This document shows positions 42,456 to 51,014 of a stretch of DNA of 64,000 nt, piece by piece (positions within the stretch are counted from its first letter, which is position 1; each line of letters starts with the position of its first letter). The stretch lies in the NCBI RefSeq assembly GCF_031344055.1, contig NZ_JADBEN010000001.1; one strand, written 5' to 3'. The stretch is from Methylobacillus flagellatus_A. GTDB lineage: Bacteria; Pseudomonadota; Gammaproteobacteria; Burkholderiales; Methylophilaceae. Position numbers and translations under genes: made by a program. The notes below the pieces were generated by a model. The model ran no database searches. It saw only the letters and a program-made list of their open reading frames with translations, and was not told where the DNA came from.

Positions 42456-42500
42456 GGGCTTGCAGCGAGAGAACAGATGTTGCAAGCCCATGGTTTTTTT
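42456..42500 (+). terminator. intrinsic terminator after the carbamoyltransferase gene
   Basis: 9-bp stem GGGCTTGCA (42456-42464) with TGCAAGCCC (42481-42489), then ATGG and seven T residues (42494-42500). It separates the LPS transcript from edd. Confidence 0.75.
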
Positions 42501-42523
42501 ACCTTATCCCAGTCGTGGTTAAT

Positions 42524-42553
42524 TTGACGATGCCCGGCGCTTTCAGCGATAAT
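42524..42553 (+). promoter_or_regulatory. sigma-70 promoter of edd
   Basis: TTGACG (42524-42529), an 18-base spacer, and GATAAT (42548-42553), about 38 bases before the edd ATG. It follows the terminator above, so edd-eda is an independent unit. Confidence 0.6.
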
Positions 42554-42590
42554 TCCCGGCTAAATTCAACTTTTCAGCAGCACACAATTA

Positions 42591-44405
42591 ATGACACAAA
42601 CCCTGATAGAAGTCACCGAGCGCATTCGGGAACGTAGTGCGCCGACCCGCAAGGCCTACCTGCAACGCATCGACCAGATCATCAACCGCACGCGCGGCGC
42701 TGACCGCCTGGGCTGTGCGAACGTGGCGCATGCCTTTGCCGCCCTGCCTAACAACGACAAGTTCCGCGTCGTGGCGGAAAAGGCGCCGCATATCGGTATC
42801 GTGACGGCTTACAACGATATGCTGTCGGCACATCAGCCATACGAGACCTATCCCAATATCATCCGGGACGAAGCGCGCAAGCATGGCGCAACCGTGCAGG
42901 TGGCAGGCGGCGTGCCCGCGATGTGCGACGGCATTACCCAGGGCGAACCCGGCATGGAGCTGAGCCTGTTCTCGCGCGATACCATCGCGATGAGTACGGC
43001 GGTCTCCCTGTCCCACGATGTGTTCGATGCGGCCTTGATGCTTGGCGTGTGCGACAAGATCGTGCCGGGGCTGCTGATCGGCGCCTTGCATTTCGGCCAC
43101 TTGCCGACCGTTTTCGTGCCTGCGGGCCCGATGGCGACCGGCATAGACAATACCACCAAGTCCAAGGTGCGCGAGAAATACGCCCAGGGCTTGGTTGGCC
43201 GTGACGAGCTGCTGGCTTCCGAGTCCGCCGCCTACCATGGCGCCGGAACCTGTACCTTCTTCGGCACCGCCAACAGCAACCAGATGCTGATCGAGGCGAT
43301 GGGGCTGCATGTGCCGGGCGCCGCCTTCGTGCATCCGCACGACGACATGCGCGAGCTGTTGACCCGTGAGGCGGTCAAGACCGTGCTGTCCATCACCAAG
43401 GGGCAGCGCTTCACGCCAATCGGCAAACTGGTGGATGAGCGCGTCATCGTTAATGCGATCGTGGCGCTGCTGGCTACCGGCGGCAGTACCAACCACCTGA
43501 TTCACTGGGTGGCCGTGGCCCGGGCGGCTGGCATCATCATCGACTGGTCCGATTTCTCCAAGCTGTCGCAGAACACCCCGTTGCTGGCACGTGTTTATCC
43601 TAACGGCACAGCCGACGTGAACCAGTTCCAGGCGGCTGGCGGCCCAAGTTTCGTGATCCGCGAGCTGGTGGATGCCGGCTATATGCATGGCGATGTGAGT
43701 TCCGTCGTGATCGGCGGTTTGCGTGATTTCGGCAAGAAGCCGGTCAAGTCCGACGACAGCCTGATCTGGGTCGACTTGCCGAAGGAAAGCCCTGATGAAA
43801 CGATCGTGCGTAACGCCTCCAAGCCGTTCAGTTCCTCTGGCGGCCTGCGCCTGTTGACTGGCAATTTGGGCCGTTCCGTGATCAAGAGTTCTGCCGTGCC
43901 GGAAGACCGCCAGATCATTGAAGCCCCTGCCATTGTGTTCAACGGCCAGGAGGAATTGCTGGCAGCGTTTGAGCGCGGCGAGCTGGAAAAGGATTTCATC
44001 GCGGTTGTGCGCTTCCAGGGACCGCGCGCCAATGGCATGCCTGAGCTGCATAAGCTGACCCCGCCGTTGTCCGTATTGCAGGGCAAGGGTTTCCGCGTCG
44101 CGATCGTGACCGACGGCCGTATGAGCGGCGCCTCCGGCAAAGTGCCGGCTGCGATCCACTTGAGCCCGGAAGCCGTTGCCGGCGGCGCGATAGGCAAGAT
44201 CCGCACGGGTGACATGATCCGCCTCAATGCGATTGTCGGCACGCTGAATGCGCTGGTCGACGATGAGGAGTGGCAGGCACGTACCGTGGCGGTGATGACC
44301 GAAGCCCAGCGTAACAACAATGGCCATGGCATTGGCCGCGAATTGTTCGGCGGGATGCGCAAGAATGTGCACAGCGCCGAAGAAGGCGCCGTCACCTGGC
44401 TCTAG
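42591..44405 (+). CDS. edd: 6-phosphogluconate dehydratase
   Basis: 604 aa, normal length. Converts 6-phosphogluconate to 2-keto-3-deoxy-6-phosphogluconate in the Entner-Doudoroff route, which in ribulose monophosphate methylotrophs cleaves hexose phosphate made from formaldehyde. IlvD/Edd family marks: 'GVPAMCDGITQGEPGMELSL', 'LGVCDKIVPGLLIGALHFG' (Fe-S Cys), 'GTCTFFGTANSNQMLIEAMGLH', and 'AIVTDGRMSGASGKVPAAIHLSPEA'. Followed by eda after 157 bases that contain no other gene. Confidence 0.96.
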   Translation: MTQTLIEVTERIRERSAPTRKAYLQRIDQIINRTRGADRLGCANVAHAFAALPNNDKFRVVAEKAPHIGIVTAYNDMLSAHQPYETYPNIIRDEARKHGATVQVAGGVPAMCDGITQGEPGMELSLFSRDTIAMSTAVSLSHDVFDAALMLGVCDKIVPGLLIGALHFGHLPTVFVPAGPMATGIDNTTKSKVREKYAQGLVGRDELLASESAAYHGAGTCTFFGTANSNQMLIEAMGLHVPGAAFVHPHDDMRELLTREAVKTVLSITKGQRFTPIGKLVDERVIVNAIVALLATGGSTNHLIHWVAVARAAGIIIDWSDFSKLSQNTPLLARVYPNGTADVNQFQAAGGPSFVIRELVDAGYMHGDVSSVVIGGLRDFGKKPVKSDDSLIWVDLPKESPDETIVRNASKPFSSSGGLRLLTGNLGRSVIKSSAVPEDRQIIEAPAIVFNGQEELLAAFERGELEKDFIAVVRFQGPRANGMPELHKLTPPLSVLQGKGFRVAIVTDGRMSGASGKVPAAIHLSPEAVAGGAIGKIRTGDMIRLNAIVGTLNALVDDEEWQARTVAVMTEAQRNNNGHGIGRELFGGMRKNVHSAEEGAVTWL

Positions 44406-44562
44406 CTCATTTGAAAATGCGCGGGGGACTGCGTTGTTTTTCGCTTGCCGTACTAGCGTACTGTCTGCGCTCAAACGCCTTGTCCGCCGCGATTTTGAAA
44501 TGGCAATATAGTTTGCCTTCCCACTTGTAGATTTTTAATAATCAACCATAGGTATATAGAAC

Positions 44563-45192
44563 ATGAGCACACTCGATTTAGCCAACCATGGCCCGGTAAT
44601 CCCGGTCATTGTCATCAACAAGGTGGAAGATGCCGTGCCTATGGCGGAAGCATTGCTCGAAGGCGGCATCAAGGTGCTGGAAGTAACCTTGCGCACACCA
44701 GTGGCGTTGCAGGCGATGGAAGCCATCGCCAAGGCCGTGCCTGATGCGATTGTCGGCGCTGGCACGGTGCGTAGCATCAAGGATGCGCAGGCTGTGAAGG
44801 ATGTCGGCTGCAAGTTCGCCGTCAGCCCGGGTTATACCAGCGAGATCGGCCGTGCGGCGCGTGAAATCGGTCTGCCGTTGCTGCCGGGCGTTTCCACCGG
44901 CAGCGAGATCATGCAGGCGAATGCCGATGACTACTATTTCCTCAAGCTGTTCCCCGCCGTTGCCGTGGGCGGCATCAACCTGCTCAAGGGCTTTGCCGGC
45001 CCGTTCGGCGATGTCAAGTTCTGCCCCACTGGCGGCGTGACGGTGGAATCCGCCCCGCAATTCCTTGCACTGCCCAACGTCGTGGTATGCGGCGGCACCT
45101 GGCTCACGCCTGGCGATGCCGTGGCGCGCAAGGATTGGGCCCATATCACCAAGCTGGCGCGCGAAGCCAGTGCGATCAAGGCTGCAGCCTAA
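44563..45192 (+). CDS. eda: KHG/KDPG aldolase
   Basis: 209 aa. Splits 2-keto-3-deoxy-6-phosphogluconate into pyruvate and glyceraldehyde 3-phosphate. Class I aldolase marks: Glu in 'VLEVTLRTPVALQAM', 'VGAGTVRSIKDAQ', the Schiff-base Lys in 'YYFLKLFPAVAVGG' and 'KFCPTGGVTVESAPQFLALPNV'. With edd it completes the Entner-Doudoroff branch. A small GC stem follows its stop; the LPS genes resume downstream. Confidence 0.96.
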   Translation: MSTLDLANHGPVIPVIVINKVEDAVPMAEALLEGGIKVLEVTLRTPVALQAMEAIAKAVPDAIVGAGTVRSIKDAQAVKDVGCKFAVSPGYTSEIGRAAREIGLPLLPGVSTGSEIMQANADDYYFLKLFPAVAVGGINLLKGFAGPFGDVKFCPTGGVTVESAPQFLALPNVVVCGGTWLTPGDAVARKDWAHITKLAREASAIKAAA

Positions 45193-45202
45193 CAAGCAAT
45201 AC

Positions 45203-45222
45203 CAGGCCCCTCTCGGGGCCTG
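45203..45222 (+). terminator. GC-rich hairpin after eda
   Basis: Perfect 8-bp stem CAGGCCCC/GGGGCCTG with a TCTC loop, 11 bases after the eda stop. The T-run is poor, so termination may be incomplete. Confidence 0.55.
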
Positions 45223-45287
45223 TAGTCTTCATATCCCCAGGCTGTGCACATGCCAATTGCCTATGGCACCAACCTTCAGGTCGCGCT

Positions 45288-45956
45288 ATGCTGAATCTTG
45301 AGCAATACCACACATGGGTGTTTGATTGCGATGGCGTCATCCTCAACTCCAATCATCTCAAAATCGAGGCGTATTACGCCACTGCCAAGAGCTTCGGCGC
45401 GGACGACCAGCAGGCGCAGGCACTGGTGGATTACCATATCAAGCTGGGCGGTATTTCCCGCTTCGTCAAATTCGAGTATTTCCTCAAGCAGATCCTGAAG
45501 CAACCCTTTACGCAGGATGACGTGGATTTCTTGCTGCAGGATTTCGGCCGCGAGGTGCGCAAGCGTCTGGCGAGCTGTGAAATTGCTTCCGGGCTGCAAG
45601 CACTGCGTGAAAAAACCGCAGCCAGCAATTGGCTGGTGATTTCAGGCGGGGACCAGGAGGAGTTGCGTGCCATTTTTGCCGAGCGTAAGCTGTCCTCATT
45701 GTTTGACGGCGGCATTTTCGGCAGCCCGGATAACAAGGACGAGATCATGACGCGCGAAATCGGCCATGACAATATCTGCCGGCCCGCAATTTTTATTGGC
45801 GATAGCCGCTATGATCACGAGTCGTCGCGCCGTGCCGGCCTGGATTTCGTCTTTCTGCACGCCTGGACGGATTTCCCCGGTTGGCAGGCCTATTGCGCCA
45901 GCCAGGAGATTGCCACGTTGCCCGACATCAATGCCCTGTTAACGCATCCATGCTGA
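45288..45956 (+). CDS. HAD-family hydrolase (phosphoglycolate phosphatase/beta-PGM-like)
   Basis: 222 aa from ATG 45288. HAD motif I 'VFDCDGVILNSNHLKIEAYY' (DxDG), a helical C1 cap, motif II Ser in 'WLVISGGDQEE', motif III Lys in 'GSPDNKDEIM' and motif IV 'AIFIGDSRYDHESSRRAGLDFVF'. Likely a sugar phosphatase. Motif I differs from the FLDRDGVIN pattern of the heptose bisphosphate phosphatase GmhB, so it should not be taken for GmhB although it lies in the LPS locus. Its stop overlaps the start of the next gene. Confidence 0.85.
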   Translation: MLNLEQYHTWVFDCDGVILNSNHLKIEAYYATAKSFGADDQQAQALVDYHIKLGGISRFVKFEYFLKQILKQPFTQDDVDFLLQDFGREVRKRLASCEIASGLQALREKTAASNWLVISGGDQEELRAIFAERKLSSLFDGGIFGSPDNKDEIMTREIGHDNICRPAIFIGDSRYDHESSRRAGLDFVFLHAWTDFPGWQAYCASQEIATLPDINALLTHPC

Positions 45957-46639
45957 TTCCCCGCCTGAATATCCGCAACAGCCACCTGCTTACCCCGGAG
46001 GACTTTGCACAACTTCGCAGGAATGCCAAGGTGCTCGAACAGAATGAGCGCGGCATCAAATTGCTGCAGATGCAGAACGGCAATATCCTCAAGGTGTTTC
46101 ATGTGCGCCATACCTTTACCCTGACGCGCGTATACTCCTATGCGCGCCATTTCTGCCGTAATGCGGATAAGCTCAAGCGGCTCGGCGTTCCTACGGTCGA
46201 GATCGTGCAATTGTTCCATTTCGAGGAAAGTACCGATACTGCCGTACTCTACCGGCCGTTGCAGGGGCATACCTTGCGGCAACTGCATATCTCCGGTCTG
46301 GCGGAGCATGGACTCATGGAAAGTTTTGGACGTTTTGTCGCGCAACTGCATCAGCATGGCGTTTATTTCCGCTCGCTGCATTTTGGCAATGTCGTCAGGA
46401 CGCCGGACGGACGGCTTGGCTTGATTGATATTGCCGATCTCAAGGTGTATCGGCATGGCCTGACCAACTGGCATCGAGCGCGTAATTTCCGCCATCTGCA
46501 GCGTTACCAGGCTGATTGGGAGTCATTGCCTATGGCTGAACGCAAAGTGTTTGCGGATAGCTATTTCTCCACGGCGCAATTGCCGCCCAAAGCCGCGTCT
46601 GCGCTTAGGTCGAGCCTGAAGTTTTTATCCGGTGCTTGA
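45950..46639 (+). CDS. LPS kinase-like small protein
   Basis: 229 aa starting within the last codons of the HAD gene (7-base overlap). Kinase-like features of the InaA/'toluene tolerance' group: Lys in 'NGNILKVFHVRHTFTLTRVY', 'VLYRPLQGHTLRQL' hinge, 'GVYFRSLHFGNVVRTPDG' as catalytic loop (no HRD: Phe-Arg-Ser) and 'LGLIDIADLKVYRHGL' as metal loop. Such proteins accompany LPS core phosphorylation genes in pseudomonads. The catalytic Asp is not obvious, so it may be a degenerate kinase. Confidence 0.72.
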   Translation: MLIPRLNIRNSHLLTPEDFAQLRRNAKVLEQNERGIKLLQMQNGNILKVFHVRHTFTLTRVYSYARHFCRNADKLKRLGVPTVEIVQLFHFEESTDTAVLYRPLQGHTLRQLHISGLAEHGLMESFGRFVAQLHQHGVYFRSLHFGNVVRTPDGRLGLIDIADLKVYRHGLTNWHRARNFRHLQRYQADWESLPMAERKVFADSYFSTAQLPPKAASALRSSLKFLSGA

Positions 46640-46642
46640 AAT

Positions 46643-47734
46643 ATGTACGTACTGCATATCTGCCATAGCTATTATCCTCCCTTCCTCGACTGCGCACGTC
46701 AATATGCTGCCTTGTTCAAGGATAGTCCCTACAAGGTGGTGACGGTCTACCTGACTGGAAAGCCTGATCCCGAGGTGGAGCGAGGCAGCGCTTCCGATGA
46801 AGTGATTTTCCTTGGCTATAGCAGCAAACAGGTAAAAGGGCTCAAACTAGGGGCGATTGCCAAAATCAGGCAATTGGTGAAAAGCCGGGACTTCGCATTT
46901 TGTATTGCCCATCGCGCCAAACCTACCTATGTGGCATTGCTCGCTACCGGTCTGCCAGTGGTGAGCGTACATCATAACTACAATGACTATGGGCGTTTTA
47001 CCCGCCGTATCCTCGTCAACTTTTACTGCAAGCGACTATTGATGCTATGCGTATCGGATTCCGTGCGGGACGAAATGCGCCAGCACCTCAAACACTGGCC
47101 AGCCGAGCAGATCCAGACCTTGTATAACCGCATTGACGTGGACGCGGTCAGGAAATCCCTGTTGCCCAGGCAGGAAGCACGCCGCCGCTTCGGGCTGAAA
47201 GACGATACCTACGTGATTGCCAATGTTGGCCGCTTGCATCGGGACAAGGACCAAGCGACCCTGCTGCGTGGTTTTGCCCTGGCACTGCCGGGGCTACCTG
47301 CGAACACCCTATTGTTGATTCTGGGTAAAGGCCCGCTGGAGCAGGAACTGAAGGCATTGGCGAGTGAACTGGGTATTTCGGAAAAAGTCCGCTTTGCGGG
47401 CCAGGTGCCGGAAGCAAGGCGGTATTTTCGAGCTTTTGATTTGTTCGTCTTGACCTCGGATCACGAGCCTTTTGGTATGGTTTTGCTGGAGGCGATGGCG
47501 GCGGAATTACCGATCATCTCTAGTGATAGCGGAGGTGCAGCGGAAGTGGTACATGGCTCCGGTGCTTTGTTTGAGTTGGGGGACGGCAGACAGTTGGCAA
47601 ATTTGTTAGTTGAACAAGCGTTATTGTCATCTTCAGACAGGCATACCTGTAACGTGTTAGGTTCCAAATTCAGTGATATAGCTGCGAGACAGCATTTTTT
47701 CTCACTATCCTTTATTAAAGGCGTTATCAATTAA
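46643..47734 (+). CDS. glycosyltransferase family 4 protein
   Basis: 363 aa, three bases after the kinase-like gene. GT4 two-domain GT-B fold: N-terminal 'HICHSYYPPFLDCARQYAALF', hinge 'NVGRLHRDKDQATLLRGFALA', and donor site 'SDHEPFGMVLLEAMAAELPIISSDSGGAAEVV' (Ex7E). Probably adds a hexose to the LPS core from a nucleotide sugar on the cytoplasmic face. Towards its end the DNA becomes AT-richer. Confidence 0.87.
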   Translation: MYVLHICHSYYPPFLDCARQYAALFKDSPYKVVTVYLTGKPDPEVERGSASDEVIFLGYSSKQVKGLKLGAIAKIRQLVKSRDFAFCIAHRAKPTYVALLATGLPVVSVHHNYNDYGRFTRRILVNFYCKRLLMLCVSDSVRDEMRQHLKHWPAEQIQTLYNRIDVDAVRKSLLPRQEARRRFGLKDDTYVIANVGRLHRDKDQATLLRGFALALPGLPANTLLLILGKGPLEQELKALASELGISEKVRFAGQVPEARRYFRAFDLFVLTSDHEPFGMVLLEAMAAELPIISSDSGGAAEVVHGSGALFELGDGRQLANLLVEQALLSSSDRHTCNVLGSKFSDIAARQHFFSLSFIKGVIN

Positions 47735-47760
47735 GCATCTATCAAGAATTGGAGAGTGCG

Positions 47761-48612
47761 ATGCATCGTTCCCTGATTAAGCTAACAACAAAACGAGGTA
47801 AAATACTGAATGCCTTTGAAGGTGATTCCATTACGCGGGAAATCCAGGATAAGGGGGAGTATGACAGTAATATATTGGATTCATTAACTGATGTCTTGGC
47901 AGTTATCAGGCCTGAAACCAGTCTCGATATTGGTGCCAATATTGGTAATCATACGCTAGTGATTGCTGATTACTCTCGCCGTCTAATTGCATTTGAACCA
48001 GTAGATTTTATTTTTCAGGCGCTCACGATCAACATTGAGCAAAATCATGCCAAACATGCAGAGGCTGTAAATGCAGGACTGTCTAATCTTGCCCAAGAGG
48101 TGGATATCTTTATTCCGGATAATGCTAATCTTGGTTCTTCCAGCCTTGAGATTATGGAGAGTAGTGGGCAGAAATTAAAGATCAGCACCTTGGTTGGAGA
48201 TGATTACTTAGCTCAACAGGAAGTAAAGCAAGTAGATTTCATCAAAATGGACGTTGAAGGTCATGAGGTTCCTGCTCTTCAAGGACTGAAGGATACTATT
48301 CAAACACAACAGCCTTTGTTGCTGTTGGAGTATAAAAATCAGAAAACTATTGATGGGTTTATTGGAAATGACCTATTTAATACACTGTTCTCTGGATATA
48401 CCATTTTTTCCATTACTGTGACAAACAGCAAGAAAGTCCATGGTAAAGGAATGTGCGGCTTCATCAAAAGATTTTATTACAAGTATTTTGATAAGCGCTG
48501 GGTGTTGTCTGGTTTTTCTCCAGAGAAAAAATACTCCAATATTTATCTTGTTCCTGAAAGATATTTGTCGAAGTTTCAAGGATATCCATTTATGCCGCAT
48601 TTTGCTAAGTAG
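47761..48612 (+). CDS. FkbM family methyltransferase
   Basis: 283 aa from ATG 47761 with GGAGAG upstream; an in-frame TTG at 47749 is less likely. SAM-binding motif 'SLDIGANIGNHTLVIADYSRRLIAFEPVDFIF' and the FkbM hallmark 'VKQVDFIKMDVEGHEVPALQGL'. It O-methylates a sugar or polyketide hydroxyl; in this locus a core or outer polysaccharide sugar is likely. AT-rich compared with flanking LPS genes. Confidence 0.87.
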   Translation: MHRSLIKLTTKRGKILNAFEGDSITREIQDKGEYDSNILDSLTDVLAVIRPETSLDIGANIGNHTLVIADYSRRLIAFEPVDFIFQALTINIEQNHAKHAEAVNAGLSNLAQEVDIFIPDNANLGSSSLEIMESSGQKLKISTLVGDDYLAQQEVKQVDFIKMDVEGHEVPALQGLKDTIQTQQPLLLLEYKNQKTIDGFIGNDLFNTLFSGYTIFSITVTNSKKVHGKGMCGFIKRFYYKYFDKRWVLSGFSPEKKYSNIYLVPERYLSKFQGYPFMPHFAK

Positions 48613-48619
48613 AAATGTA

Positions 48620-49492
48620 ATGCAAAGTGTAAAGCAACCTAGTATCTGTATATTGATTCCCTATTTTGGAGCTTGGCCATTCTGGATGTCTATCTTCATG
48701 GAAAGCTGCCGTTACAATTCCAGCATAGATTGGATACTTTATACTGATTGCGGCACGCCGGATAATTGTCCAGGTAACGTTCGGGTAGTGGATATCACCT
48801 ACTCGGATTATTGCAGAAAAATTTCTATTTTTCTTAATTTGAAATTCATGCCGGAAAACTCCTATAAGCTATGTGATATAAAACCTGCATTGGGATATAT
48901 ACATGCAGATGAGCTTGTTGGATATGATTTCTGGGGATATAGCGATATTGATTTGGTGTATGGGGATCTGCGAGCTTATTTTTCCAACGAACGGCTTCAG
49001 AGTAAGGATTTGTTTTCTACTACGGGTAGGCGAGTATCAGGCCATTTTTGCTTAATGCGAAATACGGAGGAAATGCGCTCCGCATTCATGCGTGCCAAGG
49101 ATTGGAGGCAAGTACTCAGTAGCAATCAGCATGCTGCATTTGATGAAAAGCATTTTAGTAAAATATTTATTCGTCATAAGAACTCTTTATCTATCATTCG
49201 GACGATGGCAGCTAAGTTCGATTCTTGGTTAACTAAGGCAGAATTTAATGAGACTTATGTGACGCCGAATGCGAGAATACCATGGGTGGATGGGACATAT
49301 AATTTCCCAACGGAATGGTATTGGACTAATGGAATAGTCACGAATAATCTGACTGGCGGTCATGGGTTTCCCTATTTCCATTTTATGGTTTGGAAGAGTA
49401 AGTGGTCAAAATCTGCCATGACCCCCATGCTTGATCTAGGCAATATGCGAAGTGAAGCGGTGTTTACTGAGCGAGGAATTACTGTGGTGTGA
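48620..49492 (+). CDS. DUF6625-like protein, probable polysaccharide glycosyltransferase-related
   Basis: 290 aa from ATG 48620, seven bases after the FkbM gene. The start 'SICILIPYFGAWPFWMSIFM' followed by 'IDWILYTDC', 'YKLCDIKPALGYIHAD' and the DxD-like 'GYDFWGYSDIDLVYGDL' resembles proteins grouped as DUF6625, found in polysaccharide loci and thought to be GT-A-like. The SDIDLVYGD segment could bind metal/nucleotide sugar. AT-rich. Its 3' end overlaps by 14 bases the convergent GT39-like gene. Confidence 0.72.
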   Translation: MQSVKQPSICILIPYFGAWPFWMSIFMESCRYNSSIDWILYTDCGTPDNCPGNVRVVDITYSDYCRKISIFLNLKFMPENSYKLCDIKPALGYIHADELVGYDFWGYSDIDLVYGDLRAYFSNERLQSKDLFSTTGRRVSGHFCLMRNTEEMRSAFMRAKDWRQVLSSNQHAAFDEKHFSKIFIRHKNSLSIIRTMAAKFDSWLTKAEFNETYVTPNARIPWVDGTYNFPTEWYWTNGIVTNNLTGGHGFPYFHFMVWKSKWSKSAMTPMLDLGNMRSEAVFTERGITVV

Positions 49493-51002
49493 ATTTTTTG
49501 TAAATGATAGTAAATTTTTTATTCTTGGGGCCGCTAAATTGCACTATTTCTTTATAGTTTGGATAGCTGGCTGTAAATAATTCATGTTGTTCTGGGCGTT
49601 TGCTGTTAATCCCACCAATAACGACATATGGTTCAGTAATATCTTCGCCGCGACGAATGGTATCTAACACAAAATTTCCGTCATTTCCTATAAAGGAAGC
49701 CCCGGCGTAATAACGTAACCTCGCACTGTCGAAGAACACGTCTTTATTATCAATGTGATGCGCTTTTAACCAGGCAATGGCTTCTTGCTCATAATTGAAG
49801 CCGACAGGTTTGGGCCATAGGTTGGTTAACAGGCCAATCAATATAGAAGCTGGGATAACCCAGAGAATGACGCGTCCAACCCGGTTTCTCGGATAGCCGG
49901 ATTGGTGGCGCTCAAACAGGTATGCCATATAAAAGGCAGCATAGACCATGAGTATCAGCGCGAGAGCAATGACGTAGCGTCCCGACAGGACGAATACTTT
50001 CGTGATGATTAGGAACATATTGATGAGCGAGATCAATATGGCTGTGTTCAGGATCGCCTTCGCAGGCTGGGCGGCCAATGCTGGTCTGGCGCGAATGGCA
50101 AGCAGGCTGAGAAGGGTATTGAGCGTCCCTGTGGTATAGAACACCTTGATGAGCAAGATGAAAATAAAAGTGACCAGGAGGCCAGGTACGGCAAATTCAT
50201 CCAGGTATTCCCCCAATACGGATTCCGCCATGATGCTGGCCTGGGCAAGCAGTTTTTGTGTGAGTTGATGGTGAATGTCCAGAGTGAGAATTTCCTGCAG
50301 TCGGCCCAATTCTGTTGTTTGCAAGCCCAGGATCAGGATGGAGGCCAGCAGGCCAACACCTGCCAATATGTTCAAGCTGTGCGCATGCAGGAATGCCTTG
50401 AGTTTCATATGCGCCGGTGCGGTGAAGAGCAGTGCCATGGGCAGTAGCGCCAGATAGCTGATCCCTTCTATCCTGAACAGGGTGGCGGTCATGATGCAAG
50501 CCTGCCACAACAGCGCGTCTCTTACGCGATAGTGCTTGGCGTAACGCACGAAGAAAACCAGGCTGGTCAGGAAGAAGGCCCAGAAACCCTGGTCGCGCAG
50601 CAGCATGGGAAGAATGTCGCCAACAATATACTGCGAGCTCAGCAGGAGTAATCCTCCTGAAATCAAAGCGGTTTTTTGCCCGCCTGCTTCGCGAATCAGT
50701 TGCAGAAAGCTGGCAGTGGCAAGTCCGAATAACAGGGTGTTGAGCACTTGGGCAGAGAGCTGGATATTCAAGCCGCTTAATTTGTGCATCCCTGCAATTA
50801 ACAATGAGAAGAGCGGCCATCCCCAGACCTCCATGCCTGCTCTCCACTCTCCGAGGCTGAACAGTCGCGCAGCTTCAAAGTAGAGCACAGAATCCCCATT
50901 GACCCAGCCATGGTGAATATAGTTGATCCAAGCTGCGAATAGCAGTGCGAGGGCAATGAAGGTGACATGCAGTTGTAGAGTACTGTAGCGGGAAAGGCTC
51001 AT
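49479..51002 (-). CDS. GT39-like multi-pass membrane glycosyltransferase
   Basis: 507 aa with about eleven hydrophobic segments and a C-terminal soluble domain. The first extracytoplasmic loop has the acidic motif 'HHGWVNGDSVLYFEAARLF', as in ArnT/PMT-type GT-C enzymes that use polyprenyl-phosphate sugars, plus 'DILPMLLRDQGFWAFFL'. Likely transfers a sugar to LPS or a protein on the periplasmic side. Last gene of the hldD-gmhA-hldE-waaF unit, 12 bases after waaF. Confidence 0.8.
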   Translation of the reverse strand: MSLSRYSTLQLHVTFIALALLFAAWINYIHHGWVNGDSVLYFEAARLFSLGEWRAGMEVWGWPLFSLLIAGMHKLSGLNIQLSAQVLNTLLFGLATASFLQLIREAGGQKTALISGGLLLLSSQYIVGDILPMLLRDQGFWAFFLTSLVFFVRYAKHYRVRDALLWQACIMTATLFRIEGISYLALLPMALLFTAPAHMKLKAFLHAHSLNILAGVGLLASILILGLQTTELGRLQEILTLDIHHQLTQKLLAQASIMAESVLGEYLDEFAVPGLLVTFIFILLIKVFYTTGTLNTLLSLLAIRARPALAAQPAKAILNTAILISLINMFLIITKVFVLSGRYVIALALILMVYAAFYMAYLFERHQSGYPRNRVGRVILWVIPASILIGLLTNLWPKPVGFNYEQEAIAWLKAHHIDNKDVFFDSARLRYYAGASFIGNDGNFVLDTIRRGEDITEPYVVIGGINSKRPEQHELFTASYPNYKEIVQFSGPKNKKFTIIYKKFTPQ

Positions 51003-51014
51003 GCGCGGTGCTTG

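Noticed and set aside
42588..44474. Very long open frame on the strand opposite edd
   Set aside because: It mirrors a fully recognisable edd gene; the antisense translation is His/Arg/Gln-rich with no domain, as expected in GC-rich DNA.
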